Shown: positions 14,084 through 22,144 of the stretch, piece after piece
Layout: every line of letters begins with the position of its first letter
Position numbering within the stretch: position 1 is the stretch's first letter
Origin: CAMEON01 sp045128275
Lineage (GTDB): Bacteria > Bacillota > Clostridia > Oscillospirales > CAG-272
NCBI GenBank assembly: GCA_045128275.1
Contig: JBGVRH010000091.1
Span: 1-32,026 of the forward strand
DNA: 32,026 nucleotides
Direction of reading: 5' to 3'
Notes under the pieces: generated by a model
Seen by the model: the letters and a program-made list of their open reading frames with translations, nothing else
The model's database searches: none
What the model was told of the DNA's origin: nothing
Made by a program: the position numbers and the translations under genes

Positions 14084-16663
14084 TCATTCAGCTGCCTCGG
14101 AGGAGACGAACTGAATGGACTGGATCACCACAGACTTACCCTTGCCGGCGTTCTTCTCGAAGTAGAGACCCAGCTCGGTGGCGTAGCCCTTCATGGTGCG
14201 CAGCTCCTTCAGCGACACGCTGGCGGTGTGGACCTCGCCGTCGGTCACAAGGGTAAGGTTTCTGGTGCGGCCTGCCTGGAGAGGCGTACCGGCGGCACCG
14301 AGACCCACGCGCATCTTGGCGGTAGAGCCGTCGGTGACCTTGTAGGTGACCACGATGGTATCGTAACGATCCAGCACCACCTGAGGCGATGCCTTGGAGA
14401 AATCAATGACGAACTCGGCGGAATCGGTCTCACCCGTCAGCACCAGGCCGTCGGCGGTGAACTCGTACTTCATGTTCTCGGTGGAGCCCAGCATCCAGGT
14501 CTTGACCTCCTCAACCTTGGCGGCATCGGTGAAGTCGATGTAGGAGTTACCCAGGCTGGCTGCGCTCTCCTCGTACTCGGCAGAGCCGGTGGTGGTGTAG
14601 CAGTAGTTGAAGCGGCCAACGGGAGCCACGTCACCGTTGAGGTACCACTGCATGATGTCGCCGTCCTCCAGGGTGTTGTCGGTCCACTTGAAGCCGAACT
14701 GGAAGTCCAGCTCCTCGGCGGGGATACCCAGCATGGTCTTGGGGATGCAGACGGTCAGGACGTTGCCCTTCACGGAGTAGGTGACCTTACCCACCTCCTC
14801 GGTGGCGAAGCCGTCACCCGTGAACTTCTCCAGGGTAGCGGTGGTAGCATCGTCGGGGTTCTTCTTGTTGAGGATGAACTCGTAGTTCTCCCAGTTCTTA
14901 TCCGACTCACCCATATCGATGTACAGGCGCATCCAGTAAGCGTCGGTGTAGGGAGTCAGATCCTCCACGGTACGCACCATGAAGTAGATATTCTCATAGT
15001 CGCGGGCCACCTTGGCGTCGTAGATATCGTTACGGCCGGAATCGTTGGTGTAGTGGAGGTGCTTGCCGGTGTTGGGATCCTTGTAGCCGTCGAAATCTCT
15101 GTCGGGCAGGCCGAAGTAATCGTTGTAGACGGGGGTCACGTCAGCCCACTGACCAAAGCCGCCGTCCACCTTCATGAGCTTCTCCCAGGAAGCCTTCTCG
15201 ATGGGGTTGGTGCCCTTGAATCTGCGGACGTTGTCCACCAGCTGGTAGTAGTAGTGATCCTTCAGGATACCCGCAGAGGGCTCGCAGTCGCGGCTGAACT
15301 CGGCGTTATACTGGTCCACGAAGCAGTTCTGATACTGCTCGGGGGATGCGGGCCAGTTGTCGATACGCATGGCCACCCACTCGTTCCAGGCGGTGACGAA
15401 GACGATCTGAGGATCCACGGCCATGGCATTCTCCCACTGCTCCTGGAAGCACGCGCCGTAGAGCACGGCGTTCTCGCGGGTATCGTAGCCGCGGGAGGTC
15501 CAGGTACGGCCGATAATGTTCTCGCCCAGGCTCATGGGGGCGATGATGCGCTTGACGTAGTTGTGGTTGACGGCGGTACCGACGGTGATCTGCTCGATCA
15601 CGCCCTTATCGTTGTGGAAGTAGGCCTGGGGGAAGCGGGACAGCCAGCCCCACTGGTTGGGCGCGGACTCGGTCTCGGTATAGCCGCCCAGGTTGGAGCG
15701 GAAGGTGAAGTATTCCTTGATCTCCTTGGCGATGGCATCGCCCTTGCTGTTGACGCTTCCGGGCCAGCCCATGACCATGGGCTTACCGTCCAGCTTGAAC
15801 CAAACGTCCTCGTACAGACCCTTCTTGTAGATGTCGTTGTACAGCTCCACCATCTGGGTACCTGCCCATTCCACGGGGCCGAAGGGGAACATGAAGGACA
15901 CGTCGGGAGCGTCCACGCCCTGGGCGCGGGCCTCGGAGAAGACCTTCATGACCTTGAGGGCGGTCTCCTTCCAGGTGAAGGTGCCGTTGGTGTTGTCGAA
16001 GAACACCACGTCGATATCGGCGGCGGCCAAAAGCTCAGCCTGCTTGCGGATGACCCATTCGTCATCGCCGTCGTAGTAGCCGTAGATAGGCTCATCCCAG
16101 AAGTGGTAGGGGCCCATCTGGGTCTTGATGCCCAGCTTGCGAAGCTCGGAGATGGACAGGGTCATGTAGTCGCGCTCGGTCTTGCCCATAGCGATGAGCT
16201 GATCGATATTCTGCTGATTGTTGAAGGCGGTCTGTCCGTTACCGAAATCGCCGTGCCAGGTCCAGTAGAAGATGGCGACGATCTTGTCCTCGCGGATATC
16301 TCCCGTCTGGGTGTTGGTGGAAACGATACGATCCAGGCCGTCCTGCACGATCCACTGGGACTGATCCACCACGTGAGCGGCGTTCTGATCCACGGCGGAG
16401 TTATCCAGAGCGGGGTCATAGGTCTCCCACTCCAGGTCGCGGAGGGTGGTGACCTCCTCGGTGGTCACTTCCTCGGTGGTGGCCTCCTCGGTGGGAGCCT
16501 CGGTCTCGGGATCGGTGGGTGCCTCGGTGGCCTCGACGGTGGCCTCGGTGTCACCGACGGTGGTCTCCTCGGTGCCGGGGTCCGTGTTGCAGGCCATCAT
16601 GGCAAAGGCTACCAGAGCAGCCAGAGCCAGCAGAAGCAACAGACGAAGACAGTTCTTTTTCAT
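14084..16663 (-). CDS. Large lipoprotein with GH99-like domain and CBM9-like domain
   Basis: An 859-aa exported lipoprotein. The signal peptide ends in AFAMMAC with the lipid-anchor Cys at 25. Residues 26-75 are a Thr/Glu-rich linker (repeats of TTEEV, EATEAPT), typical of clostridial surface proteins. The main domain (about 95-470) has IVAIFYWTWHGDFG, IDVVFFDNTNG and VTAWNEW, resembling the GH71/GH99-like glycosidase fold (endo-mannosidase type). A segment around 520-680 (DFDGYKDPNTGKHLHY, YWMRLYIDMGE, FGFKWTDN) looks like a CBM9-type sugar-binding sandwich, and the last 150 residues form a further beta domain. It probably binds and cuts polysaccharide at the cell surface. It has AAAAGGAG before the ATG, its own promoter and terminator, and no partner gene. 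Confidence 0.72.
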   Translation of the reverse strand: MKKNCLRLLLLLALAALVAFAMMACNTDPGTEETTVGDTEATVEATEAPTDPETEAPTEEATTEEVTTEEVTTLRDLEWETYDPALDNSAVDQNAAHVVDQSQWIVQDGLDRIVSTNTQTGDIREDKIVAIFYWTWHGDFGNGQTAFNNQQNIDQLIAMGKTERDYMTLSISELRKLGIKTQMGPYHFWDEPIYGYYDGDDEWVIRKQAELLAAADIDVVFFDNTNGTFTWKETALKVMKVFSEARAQGVDAPDVSFMFPFGPVEWAGTQMVELYNDIYKKGLYEDVWFKLDGKPMVMGWPGSVNSKGDAIAKEIKEYFTFRSNLGGYTETESAPNQWGWLSRFPQAYFHNDKGVIEQITVGTAVNHNYVKRIIAPMSLGENIIGRTWTSRGYDTRENAVLYGACFQEQWENAMAVDPQIVFVTAWNEWVAMRIDNWPASPEQYQNCFVDQYNAEFSRDCEPSAGILKDHYYYQLVDNVRRFKGTNPIEKASWEKLMKVDGGFGQWADVTPVYNDYFGLPDRDFDGYKDPNTGKHLHYTNDSGRNDIYDAKVARDYENIYFMVRTVEDLTPYTDAYWMRLYIDMGESDKNWENYEFILNKKNPDDATTATLEKFTGDGFATEEVGKVTYSVKGNVLTVCIPKTMLGIPAEELDFQFGFKWTDNTLEDGDIMQWYLNGDVAPVGRFNYCYTTTGSAEYEESAASLGNSYIDFTDAAKVEEVKTWMLGSTENMKYEFTADGLVLTGETDSAEFVIDFSKASPQVVLDRYDTIVVTYKVTDGSTAKMRVGLGAAGTPLQAGRTRNLTLVTDGEVHTASVSLKELRTMKGYATELGLYFEKNAGKGKSVVIQSIQFVSSEAAE

Positions 16664-16728
16664 GTTGGTTTCTCCTTTTGATTTTTCACTCTCACGTAAG
16701 AGCGGGGGGAGTTGGGGTGCTTTTGGAA

Positions 16729-16757
16729 ATTATACCATATTTATCGTAATCAATCAA
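16729..16757 (-). promoter_or_regulatory. Sigma-A-type promoter of the lipoprotein gene
   Basis: On the minus strand TTGATT (16757-16752), a 17-nt spacer and TATAAT (16734-16729). The leader to the ATG at 16663 is about 60 nt and includes the short palindrome CTCTTACGTGAGAG. Confidence 0.82.
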
Positions 16758-16791
16758 TAGTTTCGGAGCGAATTTAACGAAAATGACACAA

Positions 16792-17640
16792 TTACAGTCC
16801 CTCGGTCTCCAGACGTCCGATGAGATCGGCGATACAGCCCTCGTCGTGATGGCAAAGCCGCAAATCACAGACCGCTTTCACCGCCTCCACGGCGTTATCG
16901 GGGCAAGCGGCCATATCCGCCGCCAGGAGCATGGGCAGATCGTTCTCCTGATCCCCCACCGCCACGGTGGTCACGGGGTGTCCCAGCGCCTCAGACAGAC
17001 GCTCCGCCACGAAGCGAAGCCCCGTGGCCTTGGTACAGCCCTTTCGTTGGAGCTCAAAGAAATGGGGGGAGGATACGCTGTACTCAAAGGTATCCCCGAA
17101 GGCCGCCTCCACGGCGGGACGGATGGAGATCAGATCCTCGTACTCCCCGCGAAACACCATCTTGTACCACGCGGCCCCTTCGGTCTGCCACGCGGACAGA
17201 GGCAGGACGTCCCCCGCGTAGGTGTCGGGGTTTCCCCCGATGTCCCGCAGGATGGCGGGATTCAGTCGGTCGCGGTTCACCAGAAAGCTCTTCCCCGTGG
17301 ACACCCGCATACCCACCTTGGGGTTCAGGGACTCCACCAGCCGCGCGGCGGCCAGAGTCGCCTCGGGATCCATGGGCGTGCTTTTCAGGCACACGTCGGC
17401 GGTCAGATCGTAGATGAACGCCCCGTTGGCGGTGATGGCGGGGGCATTGAACAGCTCCCCGCAGGCAGGGATCCCCTTGCGGATGTTGGTGGGGATACGC
17501 CCCGTACCCGCCGTGATGTGGCCGCCTCCCGCCTTGAACCGCTCAATGGCTTGGAGATTGGCCTCCACCAAACGGGCACCCTTTCCGAAAAAGGTACCGT
17601 CCAGGTCGGTGACGATGAAATAATGAGAAAAATCAAACAT
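16792..17640 (-). CDS. HAD-superfamily (Cof, IIB) phosphatase
   Basis: A 282-aa haloacid-dehalogenase-type phosphatase with a C2B (IIB) cap, acting on small phosphorylated molecules such as sugar phosphates or nucleotides. Motif I is TDLDGT with the catalytic Asp12 and Asp14, motif II lies in TAGTGR, and motif IV is VAVGDQENDLPML near residue 230. Length is usual for Cof proteins. The start at 17640 has AGGAG upstream; an in-frame ATG 11 codons earlier only reads through repeat DNA. The gene is separated from the RluA-type gene by the heptamer element at 17659-17850, which may carry its promoter. Confidence 0.9.
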   Translation of the reverse strand: MFDFSHYFIVTDLDGTFFGKGARLVEANLQAIERFKAGGGHITAGTGRIPTNIRKGIPACGELFNAPAITANGAFIYDLTADVCLKSTPMDPEATLAAARLVESLNPKVGMRVSTGKSFLVNRDRLNPAILRDIGGNPDTYAGDVLPLSAWQTEGAAWYKMVFRGEYEDLISIRPAVEAAFGDTFEYSVSSPHFFELQRKGCTKATGLRFVAERLSEALGHPVTTVAVGDQENDLPMLLAADMAACPDNAVEAVKAVCDLRLCHHDEGCIADLIGRLETEGL

Positions 17641-17658
17641 AATCGGCTCCTGTGGGAT

Positions 17659-17850
17659 GAATGCAAAATGCAAAATGCAAAATGCAAAATTGATGAGGCC
17701 TTTTGCTAAAGCAAAAGCCTATTATATGGTAAATTGCTGATACCATCCAACTGAAAAAGAGTTGCCCCCGAAGAATCAAGGATTCGATTCGCCCTCTCTC
17801 CGCCGTCTCTCGTTCTTGATTTTGCATTTTGCATTTTGCATTTTGCATTC
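17659..17850. mobile_element. MITE-like element 1 with TGCAAAA heptamer arms
   Basis: A 192-bp intergenic element bounded by perfect 32-bp inverted arms (17659-17690 and 17819-17850), each of four TGCAAAA-type heptamers. Inside is a hairpin with AGGC-TTTTGC arms (about 17696-17720), a candidate promoter, and a C/T-rich stretch. It encodes no plausible protein. A second copy with the same layout but diverged sequence is at 21877-22072. No flanking target duplication is obvious. Its boundaries are taken from the arms. Confidence 0.75.
17721..17750 (-). promoter_or_regulatory. Candidate promoter inside MITE-like element 1
   Basis: On the minus strand TTGGAT (17750-17745), an 18-nt spacer and TATAAT (17726-17721). 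It would drive the HAD phosphatase gene starting at 17640. The matching part of the second element is not a consensus promoter, so this may be local. Confidence 0.45.
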
Positions 17851-17874
17851 TTAAACGCCCCGATAAATCGCAAT

Positions 17875-18942
17875 TTAACAATCTTTCCTCAACCTCTCCA
17901 CCACCGCCTCAAAATCCGCGGGCAGATCACAGGAAAACCGCATTTCCTCCCCCGTTCTCGGGTGGATCAGCTTCAATTCCTTGGCGTGGAGCATCTGCCC
18001 GTGAAGCAAAGGGGCCACGGTCTTCCCGAACCGCGTCCCCTCCCCGCCGTACAGGGGATCACCCAGGAGAGGATGCCCCGTGGCGGCCATGTGGACGCGG
18101 ATCTGGTGGGTGCGCCCCGTCTCCAGCTCGCATTTCACGTAGGTGAAGGGCCGGCCCCACTTTCCTCCCGTGGGGAATCGCTCCAGCACGGTGTAGTGGG
18201 TGATTGCGGTGCGGATGGCTCCGCCGCTGTCCCCTGTGGGGGTGCCCACGGGGAAGGCCGCCATTTTCTTGCGGTCGGTGGGGTTGCGCCCCACGGGAAA
18301 GGTCAGCGTCCCCGTGTCCTCCTTGAGGTTGCCGATGCAGAGGGCATGGTAGACACGGCTGACGGTATGGGTCTTGAGCTGGGCAGACAGCTTGGTGTGT
18401 GCCTCGTCGTTCTTGGCCACCACCAGAAGCCCCGAGGTGTCCTTGTCGATGCGGTGGACGATCCCCGGCCGCTTCACGCCGCCCACCCCCGACAGAGACT
18501 CGCCGCATCGGTAGAGCAGAGCGTTGACCAAAGTCCCCGTGTAGTTGCCGGGAGCGGGATGCACCACCATGCCCACAGGCTTGTTGACCACGATGATGTC
18601 GCTGTCCTCAAAGACCACCTCCAGGGGAATGTCCTCGGGCAGCACGTCGTACTCCTGTGCCTCGGGATGGGTCACGGTGAGGGTATCCCCCGCCTTCAGC
18701 TTGGTGTTCTTGTCGGGGGTAACGGTGCGCCGCCCCTTCCCTTCCCCGCTCTCCATGGCCACGCATCCCGACTCAATGAGTCGGACTGCGGCGGCGCGGG
18801 TCAGCTTCATGGCCGAGACCTCGGTGAGGTAGCGATCCAGCCGTACACCCACAAACTCGGATGTAACGGTCAGGGCTTCCACGCGGCTCTCTTCAAGGTC
18901 AGGCTCCCGCTCGGTGTCGGAGATATAGATGGGATCACTCAT
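17875..18942 (-). CDS. RluA-family 23S rRNA pseudouridine synthase
   Basis: A 355-aa RNA-modifying enzyme that turns uridine into pseudouridine, most likely RluD-like on 23S rRNA. An S4 RNA-binding domain (about 28-92, VGVRLDRYLTEVSAMKLTRAAAVRLIESG) is followed by the catalytic domain with HRIDKDTSG, catalytic Asp166, and the later RTHQIRVHM motif. The start at 18942 is chosen from domain position: the ATG overlaps the end of lspA (ATGAGTGA), so translation is coupled, with GAGGGTGG as ribosome binding site. The lspA-rluD order is conserved in Bacillota. Confidence 0.94.
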   Translation of the reverse strand: MSDPIYISDTEREPDLEESRVEALTVTSEFVGVRLDRYLTEVSAMKLTRAAAVRLIESGCVAMESGEGKGRRTVTPDKNTKLKAGDTLTVTHPEAQEYDVLPEDIPLEVVFEDSDIIVVNKPVGMVVHPAPGNYTGTLVNALLYRCGESLSGVGGVKRPGIVHRIDKDTSGLLVVAKNDEAHTKLSAQLKTHTVSRVYHALCIGNLKEDTGTLTFPVGRNPTDRKKMAAFPVGTPTGDSGGAIRTAITHYTVLERFPTGGKWGRPFTYVKCELETGRTHQIRVHMAATGHPLLGDPLYGGEGTRFGKTVAPLLHGQMLHAKELKLIHPRTGEEMRFSCDLPADFEAVVERLRKDC

Positions 18943-19576
18943 GGTCGCCACCCTCGGTGGTATCCTCGACGCGCTCCTCGATGGTATCGGTGTCACCCTC
19001 GGCCTCAAGGGTAGTCTCCTCGGCGGCGAAAGCCCCGTCGGTAGCGGCATCCGCCGACTCGGGGATCTCCTCCCCCTCGGCAAGGGCAAGCTTGGCGGCC
19101 TTCTCGGCCTTGATCTCCTTGACGGTCAGCACGATGAGGTACAGAATCATCAGCCCCGCCCCGATGCAGACGAAGGAATCCGCCACGTTGAATACGGCGA
19201 AGTTGATGAAGCGGCAGTCGATCATGTCCACCACGTAGCCCAGCATAGTGCGGTCGATCATGTTGCCGATGCCGCCGCCCACGATGAGGGACAGGGACAG
19301 AGCCTCCGCCCAGTGAAGCTTTTCCTTCTTCACGTAGTAGCGGTGGATCATGTAGCCCAGAATCCCGATGATGGCCAGGGTAGAGGTGATCATGAACACC
19401 CAGCGGGCATCCTTCATCATGCCAAAGGCGGCTCCCGTGTTCTCCACGTAGGTCAGGTGGAACACGTCCTCAATGATGGGCAGAGTATCGATGGGCTTCA
19501 GATGAAGCACCGTAAGATATTTGGTCAGCTGGTCGAGAAAGACCGTGACGATGATAACGGCAAGCCAGATGAGCAT
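18935..19576 (-). CDS. lspA: Lipoprotein signal peptidase (signal peptidase II)
   Basis: A 213-aa membrane protease that removes signal peptides from prolipoproteins such as the one at 14084-16663. Four hydrophobic segments fit the family. The conserved blocks are NTGAAFG (46-52), GNMIDR with catalytic Asp108, and FNVADS with catalytic Asp133. The usual length is about 150-165 residues; here about 60 extra residues follow the last helix, rich in Glu, Asp, Ala and Thr (LAEGEEIPESADAATDG onward). That tail is of unknown use. It overlaps the start of the downstream pseudouridine synthase by 8 bp. AAAGGAGCG precedes the ATG. Confidence 0.95.
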   Translation of the reverse strand: MLIWLAVIIVTVFLDQLTKYLTVLHLKPIDTLPIIEDVFHLTYVENTGAAFGMMKDARWVFMITSTLAIIGILGYMIHRYYVKKEKLHWAEALSLSLIVGGGIGNMIDRTMLGYVVDMIDCRFINFAVFNVADSFVCIGAGLMILYLIVLTVKEIKAEKAAKLALAEGEEIPESADAATDGAFAAEETTLEAEGDTDTIEERVEDTTEGGDHE

Positions 19577-19606
19577 GAAACGCTCCTTTCTGTCATGAAA
19601 ACAAAT

Positions 19607-21859
19607 TTACTTTATGCGAATCACTTGGTAAGTACCGCTCACGGCGGGCTTTGCGGCCTCGCCGTCGGTGAAGGCATACCCCTCCCGCAGGGCGATGCGG
19701 CCGCTCATCCCCTCGGGGATCTCCAGAGTCAGAAGGATCTCGTCCCCCTCCCGCTTCCAAGCGGAGGCGATCCTACCCACGGGAGTCACATGGTACGCCG
19801 AGGCATCCTCCAAGGCGGCTACGAAGGCGGGCTTGATCTCACAAGCCAATCCACTTTCCACGGGAGCCACCGAGATACCCGCCACGGCCTTGATGAACCA
19901 GGCGCTGATGTCGCCCCAGAAGTGGTGATTCAAAGATGGCGGGGCCCAATGGGCGTTTTCGGGATAGAAGCTCTCCCACAGGGTGGTCGCGCCGCGGCGG
20001 GCCAGATCACCGTAGGAGGGATGCCCCTGCTCCACGGCCATCCTCCAGGCCAGATCGGCGTAGCCGTACTCCGCCAGCACGTGGAAGATCACGCGACCGC
20101 CCAGGACACCCAGATCCATGCGGTCGCCGCACTCGTCGATCAAAGCCAGGAGCTGTGCAAAGGCGGCCTGCTTTTCGGCCTCGTCGAAGACACCGTAGTA
20201 CAGGGCCATAGCCTGAGAGGTCTGACACTCCCCCGCCACCAGCATGGTGGAAAAGTCCACCAGATGGGCGCGGATGGCCTCGCGGTAGAGGGCAGACTCG
20301 CTACGGGCGTACTCCGCCTCGGCGGTCTTGCCCACGGCCTCCAGCAGCACCGCCATTTTGTTGGCAATATCCATGGAAATAACGGTATCCGTCACCGCAA
20401 GGGGAGCCTGGGGCTTCTTGACCTCGGTGTGACACCAGTCACCCAGACCGATGTGGAGCAGTCCCTGCTCGTCCACGCGGGTACGCAGATATTTGAGGTA
20501 CGCCACGAAAGCCTCCGCAGACTCTTCGGTCATGGCCGTTTCCCCCCGCCACAGGTAGGTGAAGTAGGGGAGGTAGACCAGCACGCAGTCCCAGGCGGGG
20601 CCGTTGCCCCAGGCAAACCCCCAACCGCCCGTAGGAATTATGCCGGGCAGGCTTCCCCGCCCATCCTGGGCCTTGCAGATGTTGCGCATCCACTCGCGGT
20701 AGTTGCGCTCGGGATCGAAGTTGATCAGCGCGGCCTCACAGGACAGAGCCGCGTCCGCCGTCCAGCCGTTCTTCTCGCGGTGGGGGCAATCGGTGGGGAA
20801 ATGGTGGAAGTTGGACAGGATGCTCCGACGGGTGATCTCCTGGATCTGATTCGCCACGGGATCCGAGCAGACAAATCCGCCCCGATCCTCCATCTCGGTG
20901 TGCATGACCAGGTAGGCCAAGAGATCGGGGGTGGCCTGCTCGGCCGTGATGCCGTCCACGCGGATATAGCGGAAGCCGTGGTAGGTGAAGGCGGGTATAT
21001 AGGTCTCTACCCCCTCACCCTTGCAGATATAGGTGTCCAGATGGACGATCTCCTTGTCCCGCTCCCAGAAGTCACGGACGAACCACACGTTGTCCAGACG
21101 GATATCCCCGTCCTTCATAGCCTCGGCGTAGCGCAGTTCAATTTTCTGCCCCGCCTGACCCTGTACCGTCAAGCGGCACACCCCCGCGTTGTTCTCCCCG
21201 AAATCGTAAATAAATCCGTCTCCACAAGGGAAAATTGCCACGGGCGAAATCTCCCGCTCCACCGTGATGGGGGCAATATCCGCCACTCGCAGCTCTCCCG
21301 TGGGAGCCTCGGCGGGGAGGGCAAAGGCCCACGCGCTATCATCAAAGCCGGGGAGCTTCCACCCCTCGATCTCGGTCTCGCGGCGGGCATCGTAGCACTC
21401 ACCGAAGCGGTAGTCATCCCATCGGATGGGAGAGGGCGCGACCTTGAAGGAGGTATCCCCCGTGAGGAGCACCGCACCGTCCGAGCCGACCACCTCCAAG
21501 GACATCATGGGGGTGGAGCGGAAGGAGGCCTTGTCGAAATCCCAGATATACCCGCCGGGGTTGTTCACAAAGCCGTTGCCCAGGATCAAGCCCACGACGT
21601 TGCTTCCCGCCTGCAGAGTGATCTGATACTCGTCATAGTACACCAGATCCTCGGGGTTGGAGAGGTAGGGGGACAGAAGCCCCCTGGTCAGCCGCTGACC
21701 GTTGAAGTACAGCTCATAGATGCCACAGACCGCCACCCGCAGGGTCGCGGGGGTCTCGGAGTCCACCGCCACCTCACGGCGGAAGCAGTAGGCGGGGACG
21801 TGATTTTCAAAGGTATTGTACGCGGTCGTCGCGCGGATGTAGGTCTGTCCGAAAGACAT
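19607..21859 (-). CDS. Alpha-L-rhamnosidase, glycoside hydrolase family 78
   Basis: A 750-aa intracellular enzyme without signal peptide that releases terminal L-rhamnose from glycans. Domain order matches GH78: an N-terminal beta domain (AVCGIYELYFNGQRL, then LILGNGF), a second beta domain ending in FTYHGFRYIRVDG, and an alpha/alpha barrel with the signature FPTDCPHREKNGWTADA (general acid Glu in the REKNGW part) and SLNHHFWGDISAWF. A final beta domain closes the chain. The start at 21859 has an ideal GGAGGT; the longer frame above it reads through the heptamer element and is spurious. It is inserted between ileS and lspA, normally neighbours in this cluster. Confidence 0.9.
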   Translation of the reverse strand: MSFGQTYIRATTAYNTFENHVPAYCFRREVAVDSETPATLRVAVCGIYELYFNGQRLTRGLLSPYLSNPEDLVYYDEYQITLQAGSNVVGLILGNGFVNNPGGYIWDFDKASFRSTPMMSLEVVGSDGAVLLTGDTSFKVAPSPIRWDDYRFGECYDARRETEIEGWKLPGFDDSAWAFALPAEAPTGELRVADIAPITVEREISPVAIFPCGDGFIYDFGENNAGVCRLTVQGQAGQKIELRYAEAMKDGDIRLDNVWFVRDFWERDKEIVHLDTYICKGEGVETYIPAFTYHGFRYIRVDGITAEQATPDLLAYLVMHTEMEDRGGFVCSDPVANQIQEITRRSILSNFHHFPTDCPHREKNGWTADAALSCEAALINFDPERNYREWMRNICKAQDGRGSLPGIIPTGGWGFAWGNGPAWDCVLVYLPYFTYLWRGETAMTEESAEAFVAYLKYLRTRVDEQGLLHIGLGDWCHTEVKKPQAPLAVTDTVISMDIANKMAVLLEAVGKTAEAEYARSESALYREAIRAHLVDFSTMLVAGECQTSQAMALYYGVFDEAEKQAAFAQLLALIDECGDRMDLGVLGGRVIFHVLAEYGYADLAWRMAVEQGHPSYGDLARRGATTLWESFYPENAHWAPPSLNHHFWGDISAWFIKAVAGISVAPVESGLACEIKPAFVAALEDASAYHVTPVGRIASAWKREGDEILLTLEIPEGMSGRIALREGYAFTDGEAAKPAVSGTYQVIRIK

Positions 21860-21876
21860 GATCGTGACCTCCGTAT

Positions 21877-22072
21877 GAATGCAAAATTCAAAATGCAAAA
21901 TGCAAAATGGGTGAAGTCTTTTGCTCATGCAAAAGACGATTGAACGGTATTCCCTTGTGAGCATAGACCCAATCAGCAGTTGCTCCCCAAAATGCTTTTG
22001 GGAATACAACCCTGCACGGATCTCGTTCTATCGTTCTTTGATTTTGCACTTTGCATTTTGCATTTTGCATTG
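21877..22072. mobile_element. MITE-like element 2 with TGCAAAA heptamer arms
   Basis: A 196-bp element in the same layout as the one at 17659. Its 32-bp arms (21877-21908 and 22041-22072) match each other at 29 of 32 positions. The internal hairpin is GTCTTTTGC-TCAT-GCAAAAGAC (about 21917-21938), whereas element 1 has AGGC...GCCT at the same place, so the stem bases changed in pairs. Both copies lie just upstream of minus-strand start codons. Confidence 0.75.
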
Positions 22073-22079
22073 ATAATTT

Positions 22080-22112
22080 GGGGGACATCTCACGGGAAGA
22101 TGCCCCCTTGTT
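22080..22112. terminator. Hairpin after ileS, possible terminator
   Basis: GGGGG and CATCT pair with AGATG and CCCCC with one bulge, around a 7-nt loop. It lies about 38 nt past the ileS stop (minus strand). On that strand only AAATTAT follows, so it is a weak terminator there; on the plus strand TTGTTT follows. Confidence 0.5.
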
Positions 22113-22144
22113 TCATAGGTGTATGGAATTACGCGCTCCAACGC

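Noticed and set aside
14060..16681. Very long open frames opposite real genes, e.g. 14060-16681, 18929-21943 and 21980-24979 on the plus strand
   Set aside because: They lie antisense to recognisable genes, have Gly/His/Val-rich low-information translations, and lack ribosome binding sites. They result from GC-rich third positions in the real genes.
17633..17881. Peptides with MHFAFCILH-type starts around the heptamer arrays
   Set aside because: They are just translations of the TGCAAAA repeat and recur at each array; the real starts are downstream with ribosome binding sites.
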